NCBI RefSeq assembly: GCF_018614585.1
Contig: NZ_JAGGOI010000034.1
Location: 1-64,000 of the forward strand
Reading direction: 5' to 3'
DNA length: 64,000 nucleotides
DNA from: Streptomyces sp. ISL-1
GTDB lineage: Bacteria; Actinomycetota; Actinomycetes; Streptomycetales; Streptomycetaceae
Under the pieces are notes generated by a model that saw only the letters and a list, made by a program, of their open reading frames with translations, made no database searches and was not told the origin of the DNA. The position numbers and the translations under genes were made by a program. Below are positions 40,821-49,184 of this stretch, piece by piece. The first letter of the stretch is position 1. Each line of letters begins with the position of its first letter.

Positions 40821-40890
40821 CCGGTCGCCGCGAACACCCCCGCCACTCTGACCGCCCGGTCGCCGCGAACACCCCCGCCACTCCGACCGC
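40821..40890. repeat. 35-bp tandem duplication between convergent genes
   Basis: Copies at 40821-40855 and 40856-40890 differ at one base (core CCGGTCGCCGCGAACACCCC). They fill half of the 148-bp gap between the amine oxidase stop and the stop of the FUSC-type gene, 24 bp from the latter. Confidence 0.93.
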
Positions 40891-40913
40891 CCGGGTGATC
40901 CCGAACGACCCCC

Positions 40914-42902
40914 TCACCCCGGGCTGTCCGGGGAGGCGATCGACCTTGCCGCCAGTACCTCCTGGCGCAGGGGGGCCAGCACCCCCTCCTCGTCCCCCTC
41001 CAGCTCCGCCCGTACTTCCACCAGCACCTCGCTCGCCCGCAGCCCCTCCGCCAGCTCCCGCAGCTGCTGCTCGATCGCCGCCACCTCCGCCCGCGCCGGG
41101 GGTGCCGCGCCGTGGTCGACCCGGACCCTCGCCGCGGTCGTCGCGTCCACGACGCGTTCGACGGCGACGACCAGCGGCCACCACGCCGCCGCCCGCGTAC
41201 CCGTCGGCGGCGGTTCGGTCAGGGCCCGCTGGAACTCCAACCGGACCGACGAGAGGTCGCGGTAGATCCGGCGCCGCCTTCGCACCCGCTCCCCCTGGTC
41301 CTCCGCCTCCGCGCCGAACGCGCTCGCCACATATCGCGCCGCGTCCTCCACCGCGGTCGCCAGCCGGTCGCCGATCCGGGTGTGCCAGCTCTCCGGCCAG
41401 AGCAGATAGCCCGCGACCAGTGCGATCGCGCAGCCGATGAGGCTGTCCACCAGACGCGACGGGACCAGGCCGAGGCCCTGGTGGCTGAGGATGTCGGAGA
41501 GCAGCAGGATCACCGGGGTGATCGCCGCCGTCTGGAAGGCGTACCCCTTCGCGGAGAACGCGGGGATGAGCGCCGCGAGGAGCATCATCACCGGCACGTC
41601 CCACCAGCCGCGCGGCACCTGCGCGAGCACCGCCGCCGCGACGACCAGCCCCGCCGCCGTGCCCAGTGCCCGCAGCACCGCGCGGGAGAAGACCGAGCCG
41701 AAGTCCGGCTTGAGGACGAAGGTGACGGTGAGCGCGACCCAGTACGAGCGCTGCACCGGCACCAGCGACACCAGCGACTGCGCGAGGCCGATGCACAGCG
41801 CGAGCCGCAGCCCGTAGCGCCAGGAGGGCTCGGAGAACAGCGCGCTTCGGGTCGCACGCCGGGCCCGGATGCTCAGTGCCGCCGGCCGGCCGAGCCGGTC
41901 GTCGACGTTGTCGGGGTCGGGCTCGGCACTGTGCACGACCACAGCGGCGTGCCGCAGCGCACTCTCCACGGCGCGGTCGGCGGGACCCTCCGGCTCCGGC
42001 AGCACCAGATCGGGCACGTCGCCGCGGCCGCTCTGGTCGACCACGTCTGCCAAGTCCCGTACGGCGGCGGCGATTTCGGGCTGCCGGGAGGCCCGCCCGT
42101 GCAGATGCGCGGCCGCGGCCGCCTCAACGAGCGGGATGAGCACATTGAGCTGTGAGAGCAGCCGTACGAGCGGGCTGCGCCGCCCATGGTCGCGGGCCCG
42201 CAGGGCGAGGATCAGGTCGTAGGAGGTGTTGAGGGACTGCGTGACGGCCTGGCGTTTGTCGTCGTACGCCGCCGTGCCCGCGGCCCCCAGCAGATCGGCG
42301 ACACTGCGATACGTCTCCGCGACCGCGGTCCGCTCCGCTGTCCGCCCGCGCAACGGCCAGGCCAGCAGCGTCAGCACGAGGACGAAAAGCCCGCCGAGCG
42401 TGAGCAGCAGCGGCGCCCTCCACCACGGTTCCGGCATCGGAAGGCCCGCGCCCACCACCGCGTTGAGCAGGAGCAGCAGCCCGCCCACGGAGGCCACCGC
42501 GCCGATCGACGAGATCATCCCGGAGACCAGGGCGACGAAGGTCAGCGCGGCGACCGCGAGCCAGCCCTCCCCGTACACGAGGGTGCCGAGCGTGACGCCG
42601 ACCGCGCCGAAGAGCTGCGGGACCGCGATATTGAAGATCCGCATGCGGTACGCGTCGGCGGTGTCGCCGATGACGCCCGACAGCGCGCCCATCGACACGA
42701 GTGCCCCGTACTGGGGCTGCCCGGCGGCCAGCCCCACCGCGAGCGGTGCGGCCAGCGCGACGGCAGCGCGGGCGCAGGCCGCCCAAGGGACGGGCGCGGT
42801 CTGCGGCCGCAGGCCCTTGAGCAGCCACTCCGGCGGGGACAGCCGTCCCGCTCGTGTCCCTGATCCGGAGGAATTCCCGCCCACGTCTTCGCCCATGGTC
42901 AT
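40914..42902 (-). CDS. FUSC-type membrane protein (aromatic acid exporter-like)
   Basis: 662 residues from ATG 42902, which has CGAGG 7 nt upstream; TTG 42905 and ATG 42896 are alternatives. Two similar blocks of about six membrane helices (about residues 45-185 and 370-510), each with a soluble segment, make the FUSC/aromatic acid exporter layout. The second block has the family pattern RSYWVALTVTFVLKPDFGSVFSRAVLRALGTAAGL. The C-terminal coiled region (EQQLRELAEGLRASEVLVEV) is cytoplasmic. It likely exports hydrophobic organic acids. DUF2630 is 61 bp upstream in the same direction. Confidence 0.8.
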   Translation of the reverse strand: MTMGEDVGGNSSGSGTRAGRLSPPEWLLKGLRPQTAPVPWAACARAAVALAAPLAVGLAAGQPQYGALVSMGALSGVIGDTADAYRMRIFNIAVPQLFGAVGVTLGTLVYGEGWLAVAALTFVALVSGMISSIGAVASVGGLLLLLNAVVGAGLPMPEPWWRAPLLLTLGGLFVLVLTLLAWPLRGRTAERTAVAETYRSVADLLGAAGTAAYDDKRQAVTQSLNTSYDLILALRARDHGRRSPLVRLLSQLNVLIPLVEAAAAAHLHGRASRQPEIAAAVRDLADVVDQSGRGDVPDLVLPEPEGPADRAVESALRHAAVVVHSAEPDPDNVDDRLGRPAALSIRARRATRSALFSEPSWRYGLRLALCIGLAQSLVSLVPVQRSYWVALTVTFVLKPDFGSVFSRAVLRALGTAAGLVVAAAVLAQVPRGWWDVPVMMLLAALIPAFSAKGYAFQTAAITPVILLLSDILSHQGLGLVPSRLVDSLIGCAIALVAGYLLWPESWHTRIGDRLATAVEDAARYVASAFGAEAEDQGERVRRRRRIYRDLSSVRLEFQRALTEPPPTGTRAAAWWPLVVAVERVVDATTAARVRVDHGAAPPARAEVAAIEQQLRELAEGLRASEVLVEVRAELEGDEEGVLAPLRQEVLAARSIASPDSPG

Positions 42903-42962
42903 CAACAGACCTCGAAGTCGCCCTCCGGCGCAACTCCCCCGCGGGACGGCAGCGCGGGGCGG

Positions 42963-43208
42963 TCAGCCCAGGTAGCCCTCGACTTCGTCGGCGGGCTGCA
43001 CCCTCGCCGTGTTCGGGTCCTCCCCGAACTCCGCCTTGGCGCGCCTGCGGCGCAGCAGGTCCCAGCACTGGTCGAGCTGGACCTCGAGGGCGCGCAGCCG
43101 CGCGAGTTCGTCGGAGTCGAGGCCGTGCTGCTGGGAAGACCGCTCCCGCAGTGCGCGTTCCTCGGCGACGAGATCGTTGATGCTGCCGATTATCTGATCG
43201 TTGTCCAT
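42963..43208 (-). CDS. DUF2630 family small protein
   Basis: 81 residues (MDNDQIIGSINDLVAEERALRERSSQQHGLDSDELARLRALE...). It is a short charged helical hairpin matching DUF2630, with the family hallmark LDQCWDLLRRRRAKAEFGEDPN. Function unknown. It is in line with the FUSC-type gene and probably co-transcribed with it. Confidence 0.85.
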   Translation of the reverse strand: MDNDQIIGSINDLVAEERALRERSSQQHGLDSDELARLRALEVQLDQCWDLLRRRRAKAEFGEDPNTARVQPADEVEGYLG

Positions 43209-43216
43209 GACACCTG

Positions 43217-43290
43217 CTCTCGGAGTACGCGGAGTACGAACGCGGCGTACAAACCCAGCGTACGAAGTCGGAGTACGAAGACCGTCCTGC
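43217..43290. repeat. Degenerate tandem repeats at the 3' end of the oxidoreductase relic
   Basis: The motif GAGTACG or GTACGAA recurs at least five times between 43220 and 43280, just where the relic gene ends and before the DUF2630 start. It resembles the duplications at other gene ends but is less regular. Confidence 0.5.
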
Positions 43291-43580
43291 CGCGTGCCCC
43301 GCCCGCCCGGTTCTGCGCGAGCGCGTCCGGCGCGTTGTCCAGCGGGTACTCGGCGTCCACCGGAACATCGGGGGAGCCGTCCGCGGCCGCCGCCAGGGTG
43401 TCCAGCAGGGCGGACGAGGCCTTGAGACGGAGGTCGACGCCCGTCGGCGGCTCGCCGGTCGAACGGGTTCAGCGCCGCGTACTCGGCCTTCACCAGCACC
43501 TCGCCGGCACCGGGCTCCGGTTCGGGGACCTCGGTCAGTCCGGACTCGGCCCTGAACGCCTCGACAGCGACGGCGCGCAT
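43240..43580 (-). pseudogene. Internally deleted quinone/alcohol oxidoreductase relic
   Basis: From ATG 43580 the first 48 residues are a good medium-chain oxidoreductase N-terminus (MRAVAVEAFRAESGLTEVPE, EVLVKAEYAALNPFD). At about 43440 the frame changes and only the C-terminal end of the same family follows (VDLRLKASSALLDTLAAAA, VDAEYPLDNAPDALAQN, then ARGRTVFVL). About 200 residues, including the NADPH-binding fold, are absent. A single internal deletion with loss of frame explains it. Confidence 0.8.
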
Positions 43581-43649
43581 CCGGAACGCCTCCCGATGGA
43601 CGGCCCCCCGCTCTGGCCACCTCGACCCCACTCTTACCCGGGCGGGCGG

Positions 43650-44669
43650 TCAGCGCACGTCGTGCAGTTCGAGTTCGACCAGCAGCGACCGGTGGTCGGT
43701 GTCCGCCAGATCCAGGAAGCGTGCCCCGCGCACCGAGAAGTCCTCGCTGATCAGTACGTGGTCGATCTGGGCACCCAGCGGCCGGCGTGCCATGGCAGGC
43801 CAGGACGGCGTGCGGGCCGCGCCCGCGAGGGTGGCGCTGTCGCGCAGATCGCCCGCGTCGAGCAGCCGGCGGAATGCGGCGTGGTCCTGGGTGGCGTTGA
43901 AGTCGCCGGCGATGACGGTCGGCCGCCCCTTGGTTCCGGCGGCGTACGCACGCATCAGGCCGAGCTCCCGCTGCCAGTCGTCCACCCCGCCGGGGATGGG
44001 CGGCAGAGGGTGCGCGAGCTGCAGATTCACCGGGCGTTCGCCGACCATGGCGACCGCGCCCGGCATCGCGAGCGTGGCCTCGATCCCCGGGGCCGAGCGC
44101 AGCGGATGCTTGCTGAGTACGGCCGAGCCGGAGGCCGAGTAGCCCTCGACGACATTGCGGTACGGGTAGTCGCCGCGGGGGATGCGCGCCGCGAGCGCGT
44201 CCGAGCAGGTGTGGTCGCATTCCTGGACGAAGACCAGGTCGGGCTGCTCACGGCGGATGGCGGCGAGCAGCCCCTCGGTGGCGTTGCCGAACTCGACGTT
44301 CGATGTGAGTACTTCGAGGCGGGCGACGACCCGGCCGGGCGGCTCGTCGGTGAGCCCGGTGTCGTACGGCCTGACGTACCACCCGGTGACGGCGAGCACC
44401 GCGAGGGCACAGACCATGCCGGTGCGCCACCGCGCGAGGAGAGCCAGCAGCAGGGCCGTCCCGGCGGGCAGCAGGAGCCAGGGCAGGAACGCCAGCAGCT
44501 GGGGGACGGGCGTGATGCCATCGGTGTCCGCAACCCGGCAGGCGGCGACCACGCCGGGCACGATGAGCAGCAGGCCGGCCAGCCAGGCGGCGGCGCGGCG
44601 GCCGCCCGACGGGCGAAGGGGGGCGTCCTGCGCGGGGGCCGGGGCCGCCGTCGAGATGGCGCTGTCCAT
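43650..44669 (-). CDS. Membrane-anchored endonuclease/exonuclease/phosphatase-family hydrolase
   Basis: 339 residues. Three N-terminal membrane helices (about 25-100) precede an EEP catalytic domain (about 115-339) with the expected blocks: LTSNVEFGNA, LVFVQECD, VIAGDFNAT, IDHVLISED and TDHRSLLVEL. The fold hydrolyses phosphodiesters of nucleic acids or lipids; the domain should face outward. The long spacing to the relic gene and TetR suggests it is a single transcription unit. Confidence 0.82.
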   Translation of the reverse strand: MDSAISTAAPAPAQDAPLRPSGGRRAAAWLAGLLLIVPGVVAACRVADTDGITPVPQLLAFLPWLLLPAGTALLLALLARWRTGMVCALAVLAVTGWYVRPYDTGLTDEPPGRVVARLEVLTSNVEFGNATEGLLAAIRREQPDLVFVQECDHTCSDALAARIPRGDYPYRNVVEGYSASGSAVLSKHPLRSAPGIEATLAMPGAVAMVGERPVNLQLAHPLPPIPGGVDDWQRELGLMRAYAAGTKGRPTVIAGDFNATQDHAAFRRLLDAGDLRDSATLAGAARTPSWPAMARRPLGAQIDHVLISEDFSVRGARFLDLADTDHRSLLVELELHDVR

Positions 44670-44732
44670 ACCGGCCTCCTAGCCGCGGGATGTCGGTGGA
44701 TGTTCGTAAGAAGTCTGTAGGGGATGAGGACG

Positions 44733-45395
44733 TCAGTCCCGGTGAGTTTGTTGCGTCTGCGGAGCGTACGCACGGAGCGCGCCGATCAGCAGCTCGAGTC
44801 CGAAGGTGAACTCCGCCTCGTGGTCGATCACCGCCAGCCTGGGCGCCAGCTTGGCCACCGCCCCGAACCCCGAACCCTCCAGACGCGCTCTGCGCTCTTG
44901 CACCGCCGACTCCTCCTCCCCCTTGAAGGCGGGGGAGTGGAACTCCCGTAGCAGGGAACCGACCTGGAAGGAGATGAGCAGCCGCAGGGCGTGGACGGCG
45001 GCGGCCTCGTCGAAGCCATGGTCGAGCAGGACGGTGAGGGAGCAGTTGATCGTCGGGAGCGCGTGGGGGGAGGAGAGCTGGCGGGTGAGGACCAGTTCGC
45101 AGGCCCGCGGGTGACGCAGCGAAGCCCGCCTGAATCCGTGCGCGACCGAGCGGATGCCGTCCTCCCAGCCGCCCTCGGTGTGCCTGGGCAGCTGCATGTC
45201 CTTGGTGATGAACTCCGTGACCCCGTCGAGGACGTCCGCCTTGCCGTCCACATGGTTGTACAGCGACATCGCCTGGACGCCGAGGGCGGCGGCGAGGCGG
45301 CGCATGGAGAGGGCGTCCACGCCCTCCTCGTCGATGACCCGGAGGGCGGCACCGACGATCCGCTCGCGGGACAGCGGGGTGCGGGTGTCGGACAT
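44733..45395 (-). CDS. TetR-family repressor
   Basis: 220 residues from ATG 45395. The N-terminal helix-turn-helix (about 8-58) reads RERIVGAALRVIDEEGVDALSMRRLAAALGVQAMSLYNHVDGKADVLDGV, typical of the TetR class with a tetracycline-repressor-like C-terminal ligand domain. Two identical-type palindromes at 45444-45486 upstream are its probable operators, covering its own promoter and that of the rightward genes, so it likely autoregulates and represses the small ORF and metallo-hydrolase. Confidence 0.88.
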   Translation of the reverse strand: MSDTRTPLSRERIVGAALRVIDEEGVDALSMRRLAAALGVQAMSLYNHVDGKADVLDGVTEFITKDMQLPRHTEGGWEDGIRSVAHGFRRASLRHPRACELVLTRQLSSPHALPTINCSLTVLLDHGFDEAAAVHALRLLISFQVGSLLREFHSPAFKGEEESAVQERRARLEGSGFGAVAKLAPRLAVIDHEAEFTFGLELLIGALRAYAPQTQQTHRD

Positions 45396-45443
45396 GGACG
45401 GCTCCAGTTTTCGCCGGACTCTTCTCGTCGTACTCCTTGACGG

Positions 45444-45486
45444 CTTACAGCGTAAGTGCTTCCCTCTGTCTCGCTTACACCGTAAG
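45444..45486. promoter_or_regulatory. Twin TetR operators, 30 bp centre to centre
   Basis: CTTACAGCGTAAG (45444-45456) and CTTACACCGTAAG (45474-45486) are perfect dyads except for the centre. Each core TTAC-N3-GTAA is an 11-bp palindrome. The 30-bp spacing puts both on the same helical face, between the TetR gene and rightward genes. Confidence 0.8.
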
Positions 45487-45533
45487 TGAAACGTGTGAGC
45501 AACTCGCATCAACTGGCCTGGAGGGCCCGGCAG

Positions 45534-45752
45534 ATGACGAAGGAAAAGCGCGAAGTTCCATTCCCCCAGCACCTGGAGAGCGAGAACCGGCACGACTTCG
45601 ACGGCAGGGAACCGGGCTTGCCGCGGCAGGTGGATGACGTGGCGTCAGCCGAGTCCGGCCTGCCGCGCACGCACTCGCGCTTCAACACCGCGACGATCCT
45701 CGCCCAACCGGGTCCGGTCCCGTCCCTCCCCTTCCCCACCCACCCCGCGTAA
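45534..45752 (+). CDS. Small hypothetical protein (72 residues)
   Basis: ATG 45534 has GGAGGG 8 nt upstream and the frame ends 12 bp before the metallo-hydrolase start. The product (MTKEKREVPFPQHLESENRH...) is hydrophilic, with no recognisable domain and a Pro-rich end. Position behind the TetR operators suggests a leader gene of the operon, but it could also be a non-coding stretch that happens to be open. Confidence 0.35.
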   Translation: MTKEKREVPFPQHLESENRHDFDGREPGLPRQVDDVASAESGLPRTHSRFNTATILAQPGPVPSLPFPTHPA

Positions 45753-45764
45753 GCCGGAGCACGC

Positions 45765-46574
45765 ATGACTGTGCCCACAATCCACCACCTCGACTGCGCC
45801 CCGATGCACCCGGTCGGCGGCGCCCCGCTGGTCGCCCACTGCCTGCTGGTTGTCACCGGCAGCGGACTGGTCCTCGTCGACACGGGCCTGGGCGCCGCGG
45901 ACGTCCGGGACCCGCGGCGGCTCGGGGCGTTCTTCCGGCGGACCATGCGGCCGACGCTGGATCTGGCCCGTACGGCGGCTTATCAGATCCGGGCGCTCGG
46001 TTATGACCCCTACGACGTCCAGGACATCGTGCTGACCCACCTCGACCTGGACCACGCGGGCGGTCTGGCCGACTTCCCGGACGCGCGGGTCCATGTGATG
46101 GCGGACGAGTACCGCGCGGCGATGCGCCGCGACACCCGCCTCGACGCCGGCCGCTATGTCACCGCGCAGTGGGCTCACGGCCCGCGCTGGATCGTCCACG
46201 ACACGGCGGACTCCAACTGGCACGGCTTCGCCGCGGCCCGGGTCCTGCGTTTCCCCGACATTCTGCTGGTCCCCCTGCCGGGCCACACCCGCGGTCACTG
46301 CGGGGTGGCTGTCCAACAGCCGGACCGCTGGCTGCTGCACGCGGGCGACGCGTACTTCTTCCACGGCGAAATGGACCTGCGCCGCCCCCGCTGCCCCCGC
46401 CCGCTGGCGCTCCACCAGCGCCTCACGGCGGACAACCACGGCCAGCGGATGACGCAGGTGGAACGGCTGCGGGAGCTGCGCCGGGCGGACCCGAGGCTGA
46501 TCCGGATCTTCTCGTCCCACGACGCGCATGAGTTCGCGCAGTTCAGCGAGGAAAGGGTCGGTCCTCTGCGGTGA
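45765..46574 (+). CDS. Metallo-beta-lactamase-fold hydrolase
   Basis: 269 residues from ATG 45765. The zinc motif is THLDLDHAGG (HxDxDH, the second His replaced by Asp as in lactonase-type subgroups), with later ligands in PGHTRGHCGVAV, HAGDAYFFH and FSSHDAHEF. It resembles N-acyl-homoserine lactonase-like enzymes, though substrate is unknown. Cytoplasmic. Probably repressed by the divergent TetR. Its 3' end overlaps the convergent membrane-protein gene by 32 bp. Confidence 0.82.
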   Translation: MTVPTIHHLDCAPMHPVGGAPLVAHCLLVVTGSGLVLVDTGLGAADVRDPRRLGAFFRRTMRPTLDLARTAAYQIRALGYDPYDVQDIVLTHLDLDHAGGLADFPDARVHVMADEYRAAMRRDTRLDAGRYVTAQWAHGPRWIVHDTADSNWHGFAAARVLRFPDILLVPLPGHTRGHCGVAVQQPDRWLLHAGDAYFFHGEMDLRRPRCPRPLALHQRLTADNHGQRMTQVERLRELRRADPRLIRIFSSHDAHEFAQFSEERVGPLR

Positions 46575-47472
46575 CCTCGTGGCGGGGTGGGGGGCTCGCC
46601 GGTTCCGGCCGCTCCCGCGCCCCGCCCGGCCGCCCCGCCGGCCACGCGCCGGCCGCCAGGACAAGGCCCGCCCCCAGGACCCACCAGGCCGTTGTGCGCA
46701 GCGTCGCCGTCAGGGCGTCGTACACCGCGCCCGCCGCCGCGCGGTCCAGGTCCGGGGGGAGGTCGTCGAGGGCGAGGCCGCGGCCGAGTGTGACCGCGAT
46801 GCGCAGCAGCACACCGCCCACTGCGAGCGCGATGCCGAGTCCGATCAGGGCGCGGGCGATGAGGGCACGGCGGGGGCGGCCCCTTCGGACGGCCAGGAGC
46901 ACCGCGGCCGCCGCCACCAGCAGGGTCGTGACCGGCAGCCACACCCCCGCGATCCGCAGGCCGTCGAAAATCTCGCGTGCGACGCCGAGCTTGTCGGATT
47001 CCAGGATCGTGATCCGGGTCCGCTCGACCGGGATCTGGTCCGCGAACGGCAGCCCCTCCGCGCTGAGCTGCTGTTTCACCTCCTCGATCACTGGTGCCAG
47101 ATCCATGTTGACCGAATTCCCGGTGTCGCTGGTCAGCGCCTGCTCGACGGCGGTGTGGGCGGCCCTGTTGACCGTGTTCCACGCGTTCTTGTAGGAGTCG
47201 GTGCCGGAGAAGGAGATCACGGCCTCGTACAGCAGATTCCGTACGCCCTCCTGGAAGGGACCGACGTCGATCTTCTGCATGACCTCGTCGGTGATCCGTA
47301 CGGCGACCGTGTTGCGCACCGCGGGGTCCGACGCGAGGGGCGCCATCGCGGCGACGTAGCCGTCCGTGTCGCCGATCTCCCGGTCGGCCCAGACCGCGAG
47401 CGCGCTCAGCGGCGTCAGAACGGCCACGAGGACGATCAGTACCGCCGACACCGCTGAGAGGAAGCTCCGCAC
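46543..47472 (-). CDS. Membrane protein of unknown function with large extracytoplasmic loop
   Basis: 309 residues; GTG 47472 follows TGAGGA. One N-terminal helix (residues 4-28), an outside loop of about 150 residues (DREIGDTDGYVAAMAPLASDPAVRNTVAVRITDEVMQ...), then three membrane helices (about 175-275) and a Pro/Arg-rich tail. I recognise it only as a conserved actinobacterial-type hypothetical protein. The loop is well folded-looking (no low complexity) but has no catalytic motif. Convergent overlap of 32 bp with the metallo-hydrolase gene. Confidence 0.65.
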   Translation of the reverse strand: MRSFLSAVSAVLIVLVAVLTPLSALAVWADREIGDTDGYVAAMAPLASDPAVRNTVAVRITDEVMQKIDVGPFQEGVRNLLYEAVISFSGTDSYKNAWNTVNRAAHTAVEQALTSDTGNSVNMDLAPVIEEVKQQLSAEGLPFADQIPVERTRITILESDKLGVAREIFDGLRIAGVWLPVTTLLVAAAAVLLAVRRGRPRRALIARALIGLGIALAVGGVLLRIAVTLGRGLALDDLPPDLDRAAAGAVYDALTATLRTTAWWVLGAGLVLAAGAWPAGRPGGARERPEPASPPPRHEVTAEDRPFPR

Positions 47473-47615
47473 TCCTCAAGGGAACGTGGCCCGCGGGCCG
47501 GGCGCGAGCGCTGCTCCGCCGACCGGGCGTGCTCTGGAAGAGCCGTGTTCCGACTTGCCAGGCGGTCGGTGCGGGTGTGCCCTGAAAAGGGGGACGAGGG
47601 AAGGAGTTCTCGGCC

Positions 47616-47996
47616 ATGGCACACGCAGCGGTGCCGGTAGGGCACCACGGTTCCCGCGCTTCTCGCGCCTGGGCAGTGCCCCTCACCCTGGGCGTGGCCT
47701 ACGGCTTCTACGCGGGGTTCCTCCGCCGCACCGGCCGCGACGTCAACTGGGGCGATGTCCTCTTCGGCGTCGTCTGCGGCGTCATCGTCGCGGCTCTCGC
47801 CTTCGCGCTGGGCCGGATCCAGCAGTCACTGTCGCACGAGCTGCGGGCCGCCGCGTACGCAACGCTGTTCGGCGGGGCCATGGGCTATCTGTACAGCCAG
47901 ACCGGGGAGAGCGTGCTCAAGTCGTGCGGCATGGGATTGATCCTCGGCGGGGCGATGTTCGTCTCCGCGTTCTACGTCTTCCACACCAGGGAGTAG
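47616..47996 (+). CDS. Small four-helix membrane protein
   Basis: 126 residues, ATG 47616 with AAGGAG upstream. About four membrane segments (LTLGVAYGFYAGF, VLFGVVCGVIVAALAFALG, AAAYATLFGGAMGYLYS, CGMGLILGGAMFVSAFYVF). Family not recognised; conserved-looking with charged loops. A terminator follows at once, so it is a single-gene unit. Confidence 0.65.
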   Translation: MAHAAVPVGHHGSRASRAWAVPLTLGVAYGFYAGFLRRTGRDVNWGDVLFGVVCGVIVAALAFALGRIQQSLSHELRAAAYATLFGGAMGYLYSQTGESVLKSCGMGLILGGAMFVSAFYVFHTRE

Positions 47997-48013
47997 TGCT
48001 GCCGGACTCCTCA

Positions 48014-48050
48014 GCGCGCGGCCGCCAGATCCGATCCGGCGGCCGCGCGT
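48014..48050 (+). terminator. Terminator after the small membrane protein
   Basis: CGCGCGGCCGCC (48015-48026) pairs with GGCGGCCGCGCG (48038-48049), 11-nt loop. It is 18 bp beyond the stop. Confidence 0.8.
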
Positions 48051-48139
48051 CGCGGTCTCGCGCCCCGCACCCCTGGTCCTGGAAACTTGGGGGACCCTGC
48101 GCTCCACCGATGACTTCACCCGACCGCCCGAGTCAATCC

Positions 48140-48152
48140 CTGGACCGTCCAG
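48140..48152. promoter_or_regulatory. 13-bp palindrome upstream of the ABC exporter genes
   Basis: CTGGACCGTCCAG is a perfect dyad (6+1+6) 34 bp before the ATPase start, a plausible operator in the promoter or leader. Confidence 0.35.
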
Positions 48153-48185
48153 CAGGGCTCCCAGAAGGATCAGAAGGAACTGACG

Positions 48186-49184
48186 ATGAGTACAGATCTG
48201 GCAATCGAGACCACGGGCCTGGTGAAAGTCTTCGGTGAGAACCGGGCCGTCGACGGCGTCGACCTCAGCGTGCCCGCGGGCATGGTCTACGGCCTCCTCG
48301 GCCCGAACGGCGCCGGAAAGACGACCACGGTACGGATGCTCGCCACGCTGCTGCGGCCGGACGGCGGCCAGGCCCGGGTCTTCGGCAAGGACGTGCGGAA
48401 GGATGCCGACGCCGTCCGCAGCAGGGTCAGCCTCACCGGTCAGTACGCCTCGGTGGACGAGGATCTCACCGGCGCCGAGAACCTGGTGCTGCTCGGCAGG
48501 CTGCTCGGCCACTCCAAGCCGGCCGCGCGGGAGCGTGCCGCGCAGCTGCTCGACGCCTTCGGGCTCTCGGAGGCGGCCGAGAAGCAGGTGAAGAACTACT
48601 CGGGCGGCATGCGGCGCCGCATCGACATCGCCGCGTCCATCCTGAACACCCCGGATCTGCTCTTCCTGGACGAGCCGACCACCGGCCTCGACCCGCGCAG
48701 CCGCAATCAGGTCTGGGACATCGTGCGGGCGGTCGTCGCGCAGGGCACGACGGTGCTGCTGACCACGCAGTATCTGGACGAGGCGGACCAGCTCGCGTCC
48801 CGTATCGCCGTGATCGACCACGGCAAGGTGATCGCGGAGGGCACCAAGGGTGAGCTGAAGGCCTCGGTCGGGTCCGGCGCCGTACATCTGCGGCTGCGTG
48901 ATCCGGGCCGGCGGCCGGAGGCCGAGCGGGTGCTCGCTGCGGCGCTCGGCGCCGATGTGCTGCTGGACCCCGATCCGGTCGCGCTCACCGCCCGGGTCAA
49001 CGGCCATGGCACCGAGCAGGGCGCGGCCGAGCAGGCCGCGCGGGCGCTGGCCGAGCTGGCCCGCTCCGGAATCACGGTGGACAACTTCGCGCTGGGCCAG
49101 CCCAGCCTGGACGAGGTCTTTCTGGCACTGACCGACAAGAACGACAAGAACGACAAGAACGACAAGAAAGGGACGGCGGTATGA
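48186..49184 (+). CDS. ABC transporter ATPase, DrrA-like
   Basis: 332 residues, ATG 48186. Walker A GPNGAGKTTT, Q-loop SLTGQYASVDEDLTG, signature YSGGMRRR, Walker B LLFLDEPTTGLDPRS and the His-equivalent switch TTQYLDEAD are all present. The long C-terminal domain is the DrrA/CcmA-type extension that couples to its own permease. The C-terminus ends in a (Asp-Lys-Asn)n run from a 9-bp tandem repeat. Overlaps the permease gene by 4 bp. Exports drugs or lipids. Confidence 0.9.
   Translation: MSTDLAIETTGLVKVFGENRAVDGVDLSVPAGMVYGLLGPNGAGKTTTVRMLATLLRPDGGQARVFGKDVRKDADAVRSRVSLTGQYASVDEDLTGAENLVLLGRLLGHSKPAARERAAQLLDAFGLSEAAEKQVKNYSGGMRRRIDIAASILNTPDLLFLDEPTTGLDPRSRNQVWDIVRAVVAQGTTVLLTTQYLDEADQLASRIAVIDHGKVIAEGTKGELKASVGSGAVHLRLRDPGRRPEAERVLAAALGADVLLDPDPVALTARVNGHGTEQGAAEQAARALAELARSGITVDNFALGQPSLDEVFLALTDKNDKNDKNDKKGTAV
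49130..49170 (+). repeat. 9-bp tandem repeat at the 3' end of the ATPase gene
   Basis: AACGACAAG and close variants occur four times in a row, giving TDKNDKNDKNDKK in the protein just before the stop. In frame. Confidence 0.9.
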
